Source: Lysobacteraceae bacterium PS02340 (GTDB lineage: Bacteria > Pseudomonadota > Gammaproteobacteria > Xanthomonadales > Xanthomonadaceae). Taken from it: DNA of 64,000 nucleotides. A model generated the notes under the pieces. The model had not been told where the DNA came from, ran no database searches, and saw only the letters and a list, made by a program, of their open reading frames with translations. The position numbers were made by a program, and so were the translations under genes. This document shows positions 54,974 to 64,000 of this stretch, piece by piece. Each line of letters starts with the position of its first letter. Positions within the stretch are counted from its first letter, which is position 1. Where the stretch lies: positions 59,959-123,958 of the forward strand of contig JASCOC010000012.1 of the NCBI GenBank assembly GCA_029959605.1, read 5' to 3'.

Positions 54974-56327
54974 GCCCAGCCAGGGCCGACCGGCCCGCAC
55001 GCGCGGGCGCCGTCGTTACCGGCGGCGTCTGCGCAGTCGCATCATCCTGTCGTTCGTGCTGCTCGGTCTCGGGCTCACGACGCTGTTCGCGTTCCTGACC
55101 CAGGAAGCGCGCGACCGCGTCGAGAACACGCTGGTCGAAGACCTGATGAACCGCAACATCGACGAGTACGCCCGGCGGTACTACGTCGATCCGGCGCGCA
55201 ACCCCGCGGTGCCGCTGGAACAGATCCGCGCGCGTGTGATCAAGCGTGACCGCTTCCAGGAGCTGCGCCGCGACCAGCCCGACTGGTACGAACTCGGCGA
55301 CGGCATCCACAACCTCAGTGGCGTCGACGAGGACGGCACCCCCTTCATGTACAAGCTCGCGGTGCGCAAGACACCCGACGAGTGGTTCTTCCTCGCCTAC
55401 GACATGAGCGAGACGATGCGCGGCGCGACGCAATTCCAGCGCGCGATCTTCGGCTCCGTGGTGCTGGTGTCGCTGTTGTCGCTGCTGATCGGCTGGTGGT
55501 CGGCCGCGCGGGTCATGAGTCCGGTCTCGGCGCTGGCCAACCGCTTGCGCAGTTCCGGTGATTCGTCCACGCCCGAGGCGCTCGCGCCGCATTTCCCGGA
55601 CGACGAGGTCGGCCAGCTGGCGAGCGCGCTCGATGATTACGCGTTCCGGTTGACCGAGGTCGTGCAGCGCGACCGCGAGTTCAACGCCGACGTCAGCCAC
55701 GAACTGCGCACGCCGCTGGCGGTGATCAAAGGCGCGGTCGAACTGCTGCTGTCGCGCCCGGAGCTCGACGACAAGACCCGCACGCGACTGCAACGCATCC
55801 AGCGTGCCGAACAGCAGTGCACCGATCTGATCAGCGCATTGCTGCTGCTCTCGCGCAACGAACGCGGGCACGGCGCGACCGACGTCGGCCGCGTGGTCGA
55901 GCAGCTGTTCGACGCGCATCGCGGCCAGCTGGCCGGCAAACCGTTGACGCTGCGGCTCGAGGCCGGCGCGCAGCCGTTGGTCGTCGATGCGCCCGAAGCC
56001 GCGGTGACCGTGGCGCTCGGCAATCTCGTCGGCAACGCGATCAAGTACACGCTTGAGGGCGAAGTGGTCGTGCGACTGGGTGAGCACACCGTCGAGGTCG
56101 CCGATTCCGGTCCGGGCCTCAGCGCGGAAGATGCCGCGCGACTGTTCGAGCGCGGCTATCGCGGCACGCATGCCGAGCATTCGCAGGGCGGCGGCATCGG
56201 CCTGTCGATCGTGCGGCGTCTGTGCGCGCTGTACGGCTGGCAGGTACGCGTGGTGCCGGGCGCAGTGCGCGGCGTCGTGGCGACGCTGTCGTTCCGGCCC
56301 GAGCGGCCGTCGATGCCAGCGGGTTGA
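54960..56327 (+). CDS. Sensor histidine kinase
   Basis: The 455-residue kinase has a basic N-terminus, membrane helix 1 (about 27-47), a periplasmic domain of about 110 residues, helix 2 (about 162-182), a linker, the H-box FNADVSHELRTPLAVIKG with His247, the N-box NLVGNAIKYT and G-box motifs SGPGLS and GGGIGLSIVRRL. It forms a two-component pair with the preceding regulator, whose end it overlaps. The signal is unknown. Confidence 0.93.
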   Translation: MRPPEPSQGRPARTRGRRRYRRRLRSRIILSFVLLGLGLTTLFAFLTQEARDRVENTLVEDLMNRNIDEYARRYYVDPARNPAVPLEQIRARVIKRDRFQELRRDQPDWYELGDGIHNLSGVDEDGTPFMYKLAVRKTPDEWFFLAYDMSETMRGATQFQRAIFGSVVLVSLLSLLIGWWSAARVMSPVSALANRLRSSGDSSTPEALAPHFPDDEVGQLASALDDYAFRLTEVVQRDREFNADVSHELRTPLAVIKGAVELLLSRPELDDKTRTRLQRIQRAEQQCTDLISALLLLSRNERGHGATDVGRVVEQLFDAHRGQLAGKPLTLRLEAGAQPLVVDAPEAAVTVALGNLVGNAIKYTLEGEVVVRLGEHTVEVADSGPGLSAEDAARLFERGYRGTHAEHSQGGGIGLSIVRRLCALYGWQVRVVPGAVRGVVATLSFRPERPSMPAG

Positions 56328-56364
56328 CGCCGGCCCCGAGGAACGCGCGTCGCTCCCCGGTTGC

Positions 56365-56946
56365 CTAGAGGCTCACCCACCAGCAGCCGAGATGCCGGCG
56401 CAGGCCGAACACGGTCGTCACCGTGCCGCCGCCGCTCGCACCGGTCTGGTCGATCCGCAGCGAGGTCGGTGGACGCTCCGGCGCCGCGGTCGGGATGTCG
56501 CGCGCGCTGACCCAGCCGGTGAAGCCCGAGCGCTCCTGCGCGACCACGGTCTGCGCCGGACGCTGCGCGGTGATGTTGACCAGCGGCCGCTGCGCGATCG
56601 CGTCGAGGCGTTCGAGGATCTGGTACCCGCCGCTGTGACTCAGGCCCTGCCAGTGGTAGAGCCCGGCCACGCGATTGGTGTCGCGCTGGTCGATCGCGAA
56701 ACTCAGTTCCTGGATCAGCCCGCGCACCTGGCGCTGGCAACCGATCCGCGGCAGGGCGGACGGCGCGGGGCCGCGTCGTGGCGTACTCGTGGTGGCACCG
56801 ACGGCCGAGCAGGCGCGATCGGTGTAGATCGTGCCGCCGTCGGGCGCGGTGCAGCGACGCACCTGCGCCGAGGCGCCCGACGGCACGCACACGGCCGCGA
56901 TCGCCGAGGCGGTCAGCAGCAGGGCGGGGACGGGGTGGCGGGGCAT
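56365..56946 (-). CDS. Exported DUF4124-domain protein
   Basis: The 193-residue product has a signal peptide (cleavage near ASAQ, residue about 28) and a DUF4124-like start (VRRCTAPDGGTIYTDRAC) with two cysteines, followed by a region without a recognised family (about 68-193, with GLYHWQGLSHSGGYQILERL). Function unknown; convergent to the kinase gene. It could act in the periplasm as a binding or envelope protein. Confidence 0.65.
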   Translation of the reverse strand: MPRHPVPALLLTASAIAAVCVPSGASAQVRRCTAPDGGTIYTDRACSAVGATTSTPRRGPAPSALPRIGCQRQVRGLIQELSFAIDQRDTNRVAGLYHWQGLSHSGGYQILERLDAIAQRPLVNITAQRPAQTVVAQERSGFTGWVSARDIPTAAPERPPTSLRIDQTGASGGGTVTTVFGLRRHLGCWWVSL

Positions 56947-57000
56947 CGGCGCAGCCTAGCGGCTGGCAGGTGATGACGACAGTGGCGCCGGGCGCGGCCG

Positions 57001-57825
57001 TCAGGACAGGCGCGCGAGGACGGCCTGGGTCGGCTTGGACAGATTGAGCGTGTAGAAATGCAGCGCCGGCGCGCCGCCCGCGATCAGGCGTTCGCACAGG
57101 CGCGTGACCACATCCGTCGCCAGTTCGCGGATCGCATCGACGTCGTCGCCGTGCGCGGTCATCTGTCGCTGCATCCAGCGCGGAATCTCGGCGCCGCAGG
57201 CTTCCGAGAACCGGCGCAGCTGGCTGAAATTCGAGATCGGCATGATGCCGGGAATGATGGGAATCTCGATGCCCGCGCGGCGCACGCTGTCGACGAAATG
57301 GAAGTACGCGTCGGCGTTGTAGAAATACTGGGTGATCGCGGCGTCCGCGCCGGCGTCCACCTTGGCCTTGAAGTGACGCAGGTCCGCCCGCGCGTCGTCG
57401 GCCTGCGGGTGGATTTCCGGATAGCAGCCGACCTCGATGCGGAAATGGTCGCCGAATTCGCTGCGGATGAAGGCGACGAGATCGGCCGCGTACCGCAGAT
57501 CGCCCGGCTGGCCCATGCCCGACGGCAGATCGCCGCGCAACGCGACGATGCGGTTGCAGCCGATCGCGCGGTAGAGCTCCAGCAACTCGCGGATCTCCGC
57601 GCGGCTGCCGCCCACGCAGGACAGATGCGGGGCCGCGTCCAGACCGTGCTGCTGCTTGAGCCGGCGCACGGTCTCGGGCGTGTGGCTCAGCGTCGAACCG
57701 CCGGCGCCGAATGTGCACGACACGTATTCGGGCGCATGCACGGCGAGCTTCTTCGCGGTGCGGTCCAGCTGGCTGCGCTGGTCGTCGGTCTTGGGCGGAT
57801 AGAACTCGAAGCTGAGCGGGAGCAT
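57001..57825 (-). CDS. metF: 5,10-methylenetetrahydrofolate reductase
   Basis: The 274-residue flavoenzyme makes methyl-tetrahydrofolate for methionine synthesis. It begins LSFEFYPPKTDDQ, with the catalytic Glu in this segment, and has VSCTFGAGGST, HLSCVGGS, IVALRGDLPSG, AAITQYFYNADAYFHFVD and PIIPGIMPISNF. The ATG at 57825 fits the family; upstream codons are rejected. It diverges from mqo. ahcY, also of the methyl cycle, lies 2.6 kb away. Confidence 0.95.
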   Translation of the reverse strand: MLPLSFEFYPPKTDDQRSQLDRTAKKLAVHAPEYVSCTFGAGGSTLSHTPETVRRLKQQHGLDAAPHLSCVGGSRAEIRELLELYRAIGCNRIVALRGDLPSGMGQPGDLRYAADLVAFIRSEFGDHFRIEVGCYPEIHPQADDARADLRHFKAKVDAGADAAITQYFYNADAYFHFVDSVRRAGIEIPIIPGIMPISNFSQLRRFSEACGAEIPRWMQRQMTAHGDDVDAIRELATDVVTRLCERLIAGGAPALHFYTLNLSKPTQAVLARLS

Positions 57826-57945
57826 GCGCGACCTGCGACGGCGGAGTGCCTCGATTGTATCGCTTGATCGCGATGAAAGCGAAGACCCGCACGCCACCCC
57901 GCTGCGTGGAACACGCCTTCCCGCCGGCTCCACGCGCGCCGGACC

Positions 57946-57951
57946 TATAAT
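57946..57951 (+). promoter_or_regulatory. -10 element upstream of mqo
   Basis: A perfect TATAAT lies 83 bases before the mqo ATG in the metF-mqo gap. No clear -35 hexamer is seen, so this is a weak call. Confidence 0.4.
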
Positions 57952-58034
57952 TGGCCGGTCGCCCGGCCCCGTGCCGGGCCGTGCCCCTCGACGGTCCTGG
58001 CCGCCGACCGGCGTCCTCCCCCAAGGATCCCGTC

Positions 58035-59738
58035 ATGAAAAAATTCTTCAAGGCCCTCGTCGGCCTCGTCGTGCTGGTGGCGATCGCCGCCGGACTGTTC
58101 CTCTACTGGCCGCTGTTCGAACGCGCGCCGCCCGAGCCGGACAACGCCGAGCCCGTGGACGTGGTGCTGATCGGCGCCGGCGTCATGAGCGTTACGCTGG
58201 CCACGTACCTGCAGGAGCTCGAGCCCGACTGGCGCATCGAGATGTACGAGCGCCTTGATGGCGTGTCGCTCGAAAGTTCGGACGGCTGGAACAACGCGGG
58301 CACCGGACATTCGGGATTCGCCGAACTCAACTACACGCCCGAGCGCGAGGACGGCAGCATCGAGACCGCGCGTGCGGTCGACATTGCCGAGCAGTTCGAG
58401 ATCTCGCGCCAGTTCTGGTCGCACCAGGTCGAAGCCGGCCGTCTCGGCACGCCGGGCGAATTCATCAACGCCACCCCGCACATGAGCTTCGTCTGGGGCG
58501 ATGCGAACATCGATTACCTGCGCCGGCGCCACGCTGCGCTGTCGAAAGAGCCGCTGTTCAACGGCATGGCGTACTCGGAAGATCCGAAGCAGATCGCCGC
58601 GTGGGCGCCGCTGATGATGCAGGGGCGCGATCCGGCGCAGAAGATCGCTGCGACCTGGATGCCGCTCGGCACCGACGTCAATTTCGGCGTGATCACCCGC
58701 CAGTTGACCCAAGCGCTCGAGCGCAGCCCGAACTTCGGCCTGCATCTGCGTCACGAAGTCCGCAAGCTGCAGCGCAATGACGACGGCACCTGGACCGTCG
58801 CGGTGCACGATCTGGCGAGCGACACGACGCGCTCGATCCGGACGAAGTTCGTGTTCGTCGGCGCCGGCGGTGCGGCACTGACGATGCTGCAGCACTCGGG
58901 CATTCCGGAAGCCGCGAACTACGGTGGCTTCCCGGTCGGCGGCCAGTTCCTCGCCGCCGACAATCCGGCCGTCACCGCGCAGCATGAGGTGAAGGCCTAC
59001 GGCAAGGCGGAAGAAGGCTCGCCGCCGATGTCGGTGCCGCATCTCGATGCGCGCATGCTCGACGGCAAGCCGGTGCTGCTGTTCGGCCCGTTCGCGCTGC
59101 AGAGCACGCGTTTTCTCAAACACGGCTCGTGGTTCGACCTGTTCTCCTCGGTCAACAACCACAACGTCGCCGGCATGATGCGCGTGGGTGCGGAGAACCG
59201 GGATCTGGTGGGCTATCTCATCAGCCAGGCACGCCTGTCGGACGCCGATCGCATGGCCGAACTGCAGAAGTACTATCCGGGCGCGCAGCCCGCCGACTGG
59301 CGTCTGGTGACCGCAGGCCAGCGCGTGCAGGTGATCAAGCGTGATCCGGAGAAGGGCGCGATCCTGCAGTTCGGGACCGAGATCGTCACCGATGCCGACG
59401 GCAGCATCGCTGCGCTGCTGGGTGCGTCGCCGGGCGCGTCGACTTCGCCGAAGATCATGCTCGACGTGATGCGCAAGGCCTATCCGGCGCAGATGGACGG
59501 CCCGTGGCGCGAACGCATCGCGCAGATCGTTCCGTCGTTCGGCCAGACGCTCAACACCGATGTCGCGCTGACCAACCGCATCCGTGGCATGACCAGCCGC
59601 GTGCTGCAGCTGCCGTATCACGAAGTGCCGGGCGCCGCGGTCGGCGATGGCCAGCCGCCGGCGGCGAACGACGAACTGCACGGCCCCGATGAAGGCCCGG
59701 ACGAGGCCGAGCTCGACCGGCGCACGCAGGCACTGTGA
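58035..59738 (+). CDS. mqo: Malate:quinone oxidoreductase
   Basis: The 567-residue flavoenzyme oxidizes malate to oxaloacetate and passes electrons to quinone. After an N-terminal membrane helix (about 4-26) it has the FAD motif [20 protein letters not shown], then [32 protein letters not shown] and [18 protein letters not shown]. The N-terminal anchor suggests direct membrane attachment. A strong terminator follows 12 bases after the stop. Confidence 0.95.
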   Translation: MKKFFKALVGLVVLVAIAAGLFLYWPLFERAPPEPDNAEPVDVVLIGAGVMSVTLATYLQELEPDWRIEMYERLDGVSLESSDGWNNAGTGHSGFAELNYTPEREDGSIETARAVDIAEQFEISRQFWSHQVEAGRLGTPGEFINATPHMSFVWGDANIDYLRRRHAALSKEPLFNGMAYSEDPKQIAAWAPLMMQGRDPAQKIAATWMPLGTDVNFGVITRQLTQALERSPNFGLHLRHEVRKLQRNDDGTWTVAVHDLASDTTRSIRTKFVFVGAGGAALTMLQHSGIPEAANYGGFPVGGQFLAADNPAVTAQHEVKAYGKAEEGSPPMSVPHLDARMLDGKPVLLFGPFALQSTRFLKHGSWFDLFSSVNNHNVAGMMRVGAENRDLVGYLISQARLSDADRMAELQKYYPGAQPADWRLVTAGQRVQVIKRDPEKGAILQFGTEIVTDADGSIAALLGASPGASTSPKIMLDVMRKAYPAQMDGPWRERIAQIVPSFGQTLNTDVALTNRIRGMTSRVLQLPYHEVPGAAVGDGQPPAANDELHGPDEGPDEAELDRRTQAL

Positions 59739-59750
59739 TCCAAACGAACA

Positions 59751-59776
59751 GGCGGGCCGCGAGGCCCGCCTTTTTC
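59751..59776 (+). terminator. Rho-independent terminator of mqo
   Basis: A perfect 8-bp stem (GGCGGGCC with GGCCCGCC) and a GCGA loop are followed by five T and a C. Confidence 0.92.
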
Positions 59777-59826
59777 TTGCGCGGTGCAGGCGCGTTACCC
59801 TGTCGCGCCCCGCATGCGACCCGCCG

Positions 59827-60384
59827 ATGTCCATCGTTCTCACGCCGTTCGCCCGCCCGCGTCTGTTCCCGCGCACGCCGCGCGGCAACACCATCCAGGA
59901 CATCACGCCCGCGCAGTTCGAAGCGCACCTCAACAGTGAAACGCCGCACGCCGTGCTCGACGGCTACGCGCCGTTCTGCAAGCTGCACGTGCATGGCAAC
60001 TGGACCTCGACGCGCTGCCTGACGGTGCCGATCACCGACGCCAACCGGCACCTGCTGCGCTCGGGTTACGAAGCGCGCAACAGCGCGGAACTGCCGGTGC
60101 TGGTGCGCTGGTTCGAAGGCGTGGAGTCGCCACGTGCCGAGTATCTCGTGGTGATCCTCTACAGCGCCGAACAGCTCGCGAAGGAAGGCTCGCCGATCGA
60201 TGCGGACTGGGGCATCGTCGGCTGCATCTACACCGCCGAGCCGGCGGAGATTCCGATGGCCCCGATCACGATGCTGCGCAATGCGCTCGGCGTGGAGGAG
60301 GGCGGTTCCGGTGTGCCGCTCGATCGCGAGGCCTACCGGCGCAGTGTGGACTTCTGGGAGCGGAACGCGAACTGGCGGCCCTGA
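59827..60384 (+). CDS. DUF3228-family protein
   Basis: The 185-residue cytoplasmic protein resembles DUF3228 members: NTIQDITPAQFEAHLN, DGYAPFCKLHVHGNWTSTRC, YEARNSAELPVLVRWFEGVE and GIVGCIYTAEPAEIPMAPIT. Function is unknown. The block of conserved His/Cys and Trp residues could bind a ligand. It ends head-on to ahcY with a shared hairpin between them. Confidence 0.82.
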   Translation: MSIVLTPFARPRLFPRTPRGNTIQDITPAQFEAHLNSETPHAVLDGYAPFCKLHVHGNWTSTRCLTVPITDANRHLLRSGYEARNSAELPVLVRWFEGVESPRAEYLVVILYSAEQLAKEGSPIDADWGIVGCIYTAEPAEIPMAPITMLRNALGVEEGGSGVPLDREAYRRSVDFWERNANWRP

Positions 60385-60404
60385 GACGGATCCACACCTC
60401 GCAA

Positions 60405-60432
60405 CGAAAAACGGGCGCCTCTCGGCGCCCGT
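60405..60432 (-). terminator. Terminator of ahcY, possibly bidirectional
   Basis: The 9-bp stem ACGGGCGCC with GGCGCCCGT and a TCTC loop has five A on the plus-strand left side, so the minus transcript ends in a T-run. It lies 28 bases past the ahcY stop. Confidence 0.85.
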
Positions 60433-60460
60433 TCCGTGTCGCATCCGCGAAGCGGGTCGA

Positions 60461-61909
60461 TCAATAGCGGTAGTGGTCCGGCTTGAATGGGCCTTCGACC
60501 GGCACGCCGATGTAGTCGGCCTGTTCCTTCGACAGCGTGGTCAGCTTCACGCCGATCTTCTCGAGGTGCAGGCGCGCGACTTCCTCGTCGAGCTGCTTCG
60601 GCAGCAGGTACACCTTGTTCTCGTAGGTGTCCTTGTTCGCCCACAGGTCGATCTGGGCGAGGGTCTGGTTGGCGAACGAGTTCGACATCACGAAGCTCGG
60701 GTGGCCGGTGGCGCAGCCGAGGTTCACCAGACGGCCGTCGGCCAGCAGGAAGATCGCGTTGCCGTTGCCGAACACGTACTTGTCGACCTGTGGCTTGATG
60801 TTGATCTTCTCGACGCCCTTCAGCGCATTGAGTGCGTCGACCTGGATCTCGTTGTCGAAGTGGCCGATGTTGCAGACGATCGCCTGGTCCTTCATGCCCT
60901 GCATGTGCTCGACCGTGATGATGTCCTTGTTGCCGGTCGTGGTGACGTAGATGTCGCCGCGGCCCAGCGTGGACTCGATCGTGTTGACCTCGAAGCCTTC
61001 CATCGCCGCCTGCAATGCGCAGATCGGATCGATCTCGGTGACGACGACGCGCGCGCCGTAGGCACGCAGGGACGCGGCGCAGCCCTTGCCCACGTCGCCG
61101 TAGCCGCAGACCACGGCGACCTTGCCGGCCAGCATCACGTCCATCGCGCGCTTCAGGCCGTCGGCCAGCGATTCGCGACAGCCGTAGAGGTTGTCGAACT
61201 TCGACTTGGTGACCGAGTCGTTGACGTTGATCGCGGGCACCAGCAGCGTGCCGGCCTGGGCCAGCTGGTACAGGCGATGCACACCGGTGGTGGTCTCTTC
61301 GGAGACGCCCTTCCACTCGGCGACCGTGCGGGTCCAGAAGTCCGGGCGCTCGCTGCGCACGCGCTTGAGCAGTGCCTTGATGACCTGCTCTTCGTGGCTG
61401 CCGCCGGTGCTGTTGACCCAGCTCTCGTCGCCCTTTTCGAGCTCATAACCTTTGTGGATCAGCAGGGTCACGTCGCCGCCGTCGTCGACGACCAGCTCGG
61501 GACCGATCAGGCCGCCCTTGCCGTCGGGGAAGCTCAGCGCGTCGAGCGTGCAGTCCCAGTATTCCTCCAGCGTCTCGCCCTTCCACGCGAACACCGGCGT
61601 GCCGGTCTTGGCGATCGCGGCGGCGGCGTGGTCCTGGGTCGAGAAGATGTTGCACGAGGCCCAGCGCACGTCGGCGCCGATGTCCTTGAGGGTTTCGATC
61701 AGCACCGCGGTCTGGATCGTCATGTGCAGCGAACCGGTCACGCGCACGCCCTTGAGCGGCAGGGTGGCGGCGTGCTTCTTGCGGATCGACATCAGGCCCG
61801 GCATCTCGTGCTCGGCAATGTCGAGTTCCTTGCGGCCCCAGTCGGCGAGCGTGATGTCGGCGACCTTGTAATCGCCTTCCGTCGAGAAGGTCTTCAGCTG
61901 TGCGTTCAT
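60461..61909 (-). CDS. ahcY: S-adenosylhomocysteine hydrolase
   Basis: The 482-residue enzyme splits S-adenosylhomocysteine into homocysteine and adenosine, removing the inhibitor of methyltransferases. It has [35 protein letters not shown], the NAD site [20 protein letters not shown] and [10 protein letters not shown]. The ATG at 61909 has GGAG 8 bases upstream and the family start; an upstream in-frame ATG at 61942 is rejected. Its leader carries an SAH riboswitch. Confidence 0.97.
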   Translation of the reverse strand: MNAQLKTFSTEGDYKVADITLADWGRKELDIAEHEMPGLMSIRKKHAATLPLKGVRVTGSLHMTIQTAVLIETLKDIGADVRWASCNIFSTQDHAAAAIAKTGTPVFAWKGETLEEYWDCTLDALSFPDGKGGLIGPELVVDDGGDVTLLIHKGYELEKGDESWVNSTGGSHEEQVIKALLKRVRSERPDFWTRTVAEWKGVSEETTTGVHRLYQLAQAGTLLVPAINVNDSVTKSKFDNLYGCRESLADGLKRAMDVMLAGKVAVVCGYGDVGKGCAASLRAYGARVVVTEIDPICALQAAMEGFEVNTIESTLGRGDIYVTTTGNKDIITVEHMQGMKDQAIVCNIGHFDNEIQVDALNALKGVEKINIKPQVDKYVFGNGNAIFLLADGRLVNLGCATGHPSFVMSNSFANQTLAQIDLWANKDTYENKVYLLPKQLDEEVARLHLEKIGVKLTTLSKEQADYIGVPVEGPFKPDHYRY

Positions 61910-61952
61910 AGCAGGCTCCGTAGTGGAATGCGCCACGCGCATTCGCGATTAC

Positions 61953-62019
61953 GGGCGCCGTTCACAGGACACCGCGCCGAGCCTGGCCGTGCAGTCCACG
62001 GTCGCAGCGCCCCTCGGCG
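61953..62019 (-). promoter_or_regulatory. S-adenosylhomocysteine riboswitch
   Basis: On the minus strand, P1 is CGCCGAG (62019-62013) paired with CTCGGCG (61981-61975). The GGGCGC stretch (62012-62007) pairs with GCGCCC (61958-61953) as the second, pseudoknotted stem, and the conserved CCAGGCTCGG and AACGGCGC elements are present in the right order. This is the known SAH aptamer plan, and ahcY is its classic target. A hairpin (GAATGCGC with GCGCATTC, 61943-61925) follows before the ribosome site and may be the expression platform. Confidence 0.9.
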
Positions 62020-62030
62020 AGGCGACCCCC

Positions 62031-62036
62031 ATTCTA
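62031..62036 (-). promoter_or_regulatory. -10-like element of ahcY
   Basis: A TAGAAT hexamer lies about 12 bases before the first paired base of the riboswitch, at the place expected for a transcript starting just ahead of it. No good -35 is seen. The rest of the gap to the LysM gene (62037-62234) shows no other feature. Confidence 0.45.
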
Positions 62037-62234
62037 TCGCAGGCGTGTGACTGACGGCCTGCTGCCGGAGTCGGCAACCGCGCCGATCGAAGCCGTCGGC
62101 ATGAACGTGGATTCAGGCTGCGGCGACGACCTCGGGTTTACCCCAGTAGGTCGCTTTCGTCCGCATGCAAGACCATGTCCGCACCGCGCTGGATGCGTGG
62201 CTCCCATGAACAGGACGAGGCAACGCGTTTGAAC

Positions 62235-63956
62235 ATGCACGTACATGATGGCGGCGGCTCCATTGCACCGACCCTGCCCACCCCGACGCTCGATCCCACG
62301 CGGCACAACGTGGTGGCCGGCGACACCGTCGCGACGCTCGCCGAGCGCTACATGGTCAGCCCCGAGGCGATCCACGCGGCCAATCCGCAGCTGGTTTCGC
62401 CCACTGCGCAGGGCGGCAATGCGATCCAGCCTGGCGATGTGATCGAGATTCCGGCCTCGCCGATGAGCGCCAGCGGCGACATCGACGGCGGCAGCGCGAA
62501 CCATTCCACCACCGACGTCAAAGTCAGCGTCAAGGCCGCTGACGGCAGCATCACCTGGCAGCCCGACAGCCGCACGGTCAAGCTCACCGCGGAGCAGGAA
62601 GTCGAGCTCGGCAACAATCGCGCCGAGGGCGCGCCGGCGAGCAGCCGTGGGGCGTCGATCAGCGTGTCCAGCGAGTCTTCCGTCGAATTCCAGCAAAGCC
62701 AAGGCGACGGCACGACGTCGTTCTCGGTCACCACCGGTTCGCAGATCAGCGTGTCGGGCGAAGCGAATGCAGGCGGCCGCGGCGGCGCCGAGGTCGAGGC
62801 GAGCGCCGCGACCGGTTTCGAGTCCACCTACAAGGTCACGCTGCCGGGCGAAGGCCAGACCGTCGAAGCGGCGGCTGCCGTGAATCCCTTCGATCCGACG
62901 ACCATCCCGGTCGGCGGCAGTGTCACCCTCGACAGCAGCGCGTTCGCCGAAACCGCCTTGGCCGGCTCGTTCCGCATGATCGGAACGGAGACCAACATCA
63001 AGGCGTCCGATGGCGTGAGCTACACCGTCGAGCGCGTGGACGCGGACACCGTGCGCGTGACCACAGGCCCGACCGAGACGATCAATGCGTTCAACGGCGT
63101 CGGCCTGCGCGCGGGCGACCTGTCGGTGATGGCGGGCCGCGAAGACCAGCTGCATGGCGCGACCCTGCAGACGGCCGAGTTCGACATTTCCAGCGTCGAA
63201 GGCCAGGCCGCGTATGCGCACTTCAACGCGACCGGTCAGGTCGCGCATGCAACGCCGGGCGTCGACAACGTCGCGACGATCTCGCGCATCGACTACTCGT
63301 CGCAGACCCAGCTGCGCGCCGGCTTCGACCAGCTCAGCATCGCGCTCGGTGGCCAGGCCAATCTCGGCAGCACCGTGCAGGTGGAATACGCCGACGGCTC
63401 GCGCGCACTGACCACTGATCTGAGCTACGGCAGCAACGTGCCGCTGACGATCGAGCAACGCTTCGACGCCGCCGGCAACGAACTGCCGGGAGAGCGCAGC
63501 TACGCGTTCGAACTCAGCACCGATCGACCGTCCTACAACTGGTTCGAGCGCAACATCCTCGGCAGGAACGAAGCCAGTGAAGAACAGGCCAATGCCGATC
63601 TGCTGAACTGGGCACTGACTGGCGGATTCGACGGCGGTGGTCCGGTCAGTGCGGGCGACACGGTCACGCTGACCTTCAGCGAATCGCAGCTCGAAGCGCT
63701 GATCGGCCAGACCCGCGCGACGGTCGAAGGCGGGCAGGGCATCGGCGGCGCGCACAGCGATCTGCGCGTGCTCGTCGAGGACTACAGCGGCAATCCGGTC
63801 AACGACACGATGGACTTCGCCGTCTCGCTCGCCCGCAACCTGGGCGGCGATCCTTACGGCTTCGCCGCGCGTCTGCAGACCATTTCCGCAGGCGCCGACG
63901 GCAACGTCGCCAACGACAGCTACGCACGTATCGCCGCGGATGTGCAGGTGCACTAG
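62235..63956 (+). CDS. LysM-domain protein without a signal peptide
   Basis: The 573-residue product has one LysM domain near the start (about 20-75, HNVVAGDTVATLAERYMVSP, then GDVIEIP) and a long beta-rich, Ser/Thr/Gly-rich remainder without a family I recognise. No signal peptide, membrane helix or catalytic motif is seen. LysM usually binds peptidoglycan, so a cytoplasmic start suggests export by a non-Sec route or a structural role; this is inference. The start is uncertain: a TTG at 62229 has GAGG 8 bases upstream and an ATG at 62175 is also in frame. Confidence 0.65.
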   Translation: MHVHDGGGSIAPTLPTPTLDPTRHNVVAGDTVATLAERYMVSPEAIHAANPQLVSPTAQGGNAIQPGDVIEIPASPMSASGDIDGGSANHSTTDVKVSVKAADGSITWQPDSRTVKLTAEQEVELGNNRAEGAPASSRGASISVSSESSVEFQQSQGDGTTSFSVTTGSQISVSGEANAGGRGGAEVEASAATGFESTYKVTLPGEGQTVEAAAAVNPFDPTTIPVGGSVTLDSSAFAETALAGSFRMIGTETNIKASDGVSYTVERVDADTVRVTTGPTETINAFNGVGLRAGDLSVMAGREDQLHGATLQTAEFDISSVEGQAAYAHFNATGQVAHATPGVDNVATISRIDYSSQTQLRAGFDQLSIALGGQANLGSTVQVEYADGSRALTTDLSYGSNVPLTIEQRFDAAGNELPGERSYAFELSTDRPSYNWFERNILGRNEASEEQANADLLNWALTGGFDGGGPVSAGDTVTLTFSESQLEALIGQTRATVEGGQGIGGAHSDLRVLVEDYSGNPVNDTMDFAVSLARNLGGDPYGFAARLQTISAGADGNVANDSYARIAADVQVH

Positions 63957-63958
63957 GG

Positions 63959-64000
63959 CGTGTCACCCATCCCCGAGCCTGCTTGGGGAAGGGTGACACG
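63959..64000. repeat. Long inverted repeat at the right edge
   Basis: The arms CGTGTCACCC and GGGTGACACG (10 of 10) plus inner CCCC and GGGG flank a 10-base centre, directly after the LysM gene stop. It may be the gene's terminator, cut off before any T-run, or one copy of a dispersed palindromic element. Confidence 0.7.

Overview
The window is high-GC, densely coded Gammaproteobacterial chromosome. Its gene set best fits the Lysobacteraceae (Xanthomonadaceae), for example Lysobacter or Luteimonas. The evidence is a Xanthomonas-type VirB/VirD4 locus whose VirB7 lipoprotein carries an N0-like domain, a class I aldolase next to pyk, a trmB-thiG-thiS block, a malate:quinone oxidoreductase and an ahcY gene led by an S-adenosylhomocysteine riboswitch. 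The genus is inferred, not shown.

Layout. 1-7912 (all minus strand): S1/P1 nuclease, an MBL-fold hydrolase, a molybdenum block (molybdopterin-domain protein, modA, modB, modC) led by a near-perfect ModE operator, a flavin-reductase-like protein, an STN-domain lipoprotein, an acetyl-CoA hydrolase/transferase and the first codons of a BolA protein. 8048-21685: a complete type IV secretion system. virD4 and a coiled-coil membrane protein face left; virB7-B8-B9-B10-B11-B1-B2-B3-B4-B5-B6 and a DUF4189 gene face right. No relaxase is present, which fits a protein-secreting, probably bacteria-killing system rather than a conjugative one. 21040-22400 is AT-richer and holds a decayed minus-strand gene, so it looks like an exchange point.

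22554-32750: central carbon genes gap, pgk, pyk and fda, with a HAD phosphatase coupled to pgk and an inserted DUF2339/DUF3999 membrane pair. 32811-43280: macro-domain protein, a membrane-anchored protein with two similar repeats, cysK, an RND efflux pair, a GNAT enzyme, an AGCS symporter, a SpoU-type methyltransferase and a SAM methyltransferase gene broken by one extra G in a G8 run. 43299-50763 (mostly minus): M28 peptidase, mscL, FAH-family protein, a small membrane protein, Rieske protein (plus), SLC13 carrier, trmB, thiG and thiS. 50928-56327 (plus): GDSL autotransporter, tRNA-Gly(CCC), rimK, and a two-component system preceded by an isolated strong terminator. 56365-63956: DUF4124 protein, metF, mqo, DUF3228 protein, ahcY with its riboswitch, and a LysM protein without a signal peptide.

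Several sets work together: the mod genes import molybdate under predicted ModE control; gap/pgk/pyk/fda form lower glycolysis; metF and ahcY serve the methionine/SAM cycle; the VirB/VirD4 set forms one machine. The most useful observations are the T4SS with its repeated upstream motif, the DUF4189/low-GC tail, the SAH riboswitch, the ModE operator, the G-run frameshift and the orphan terminator near 54090. No clearly novel multi-gene system was found, and all functions are read from sequence alone without database searches.
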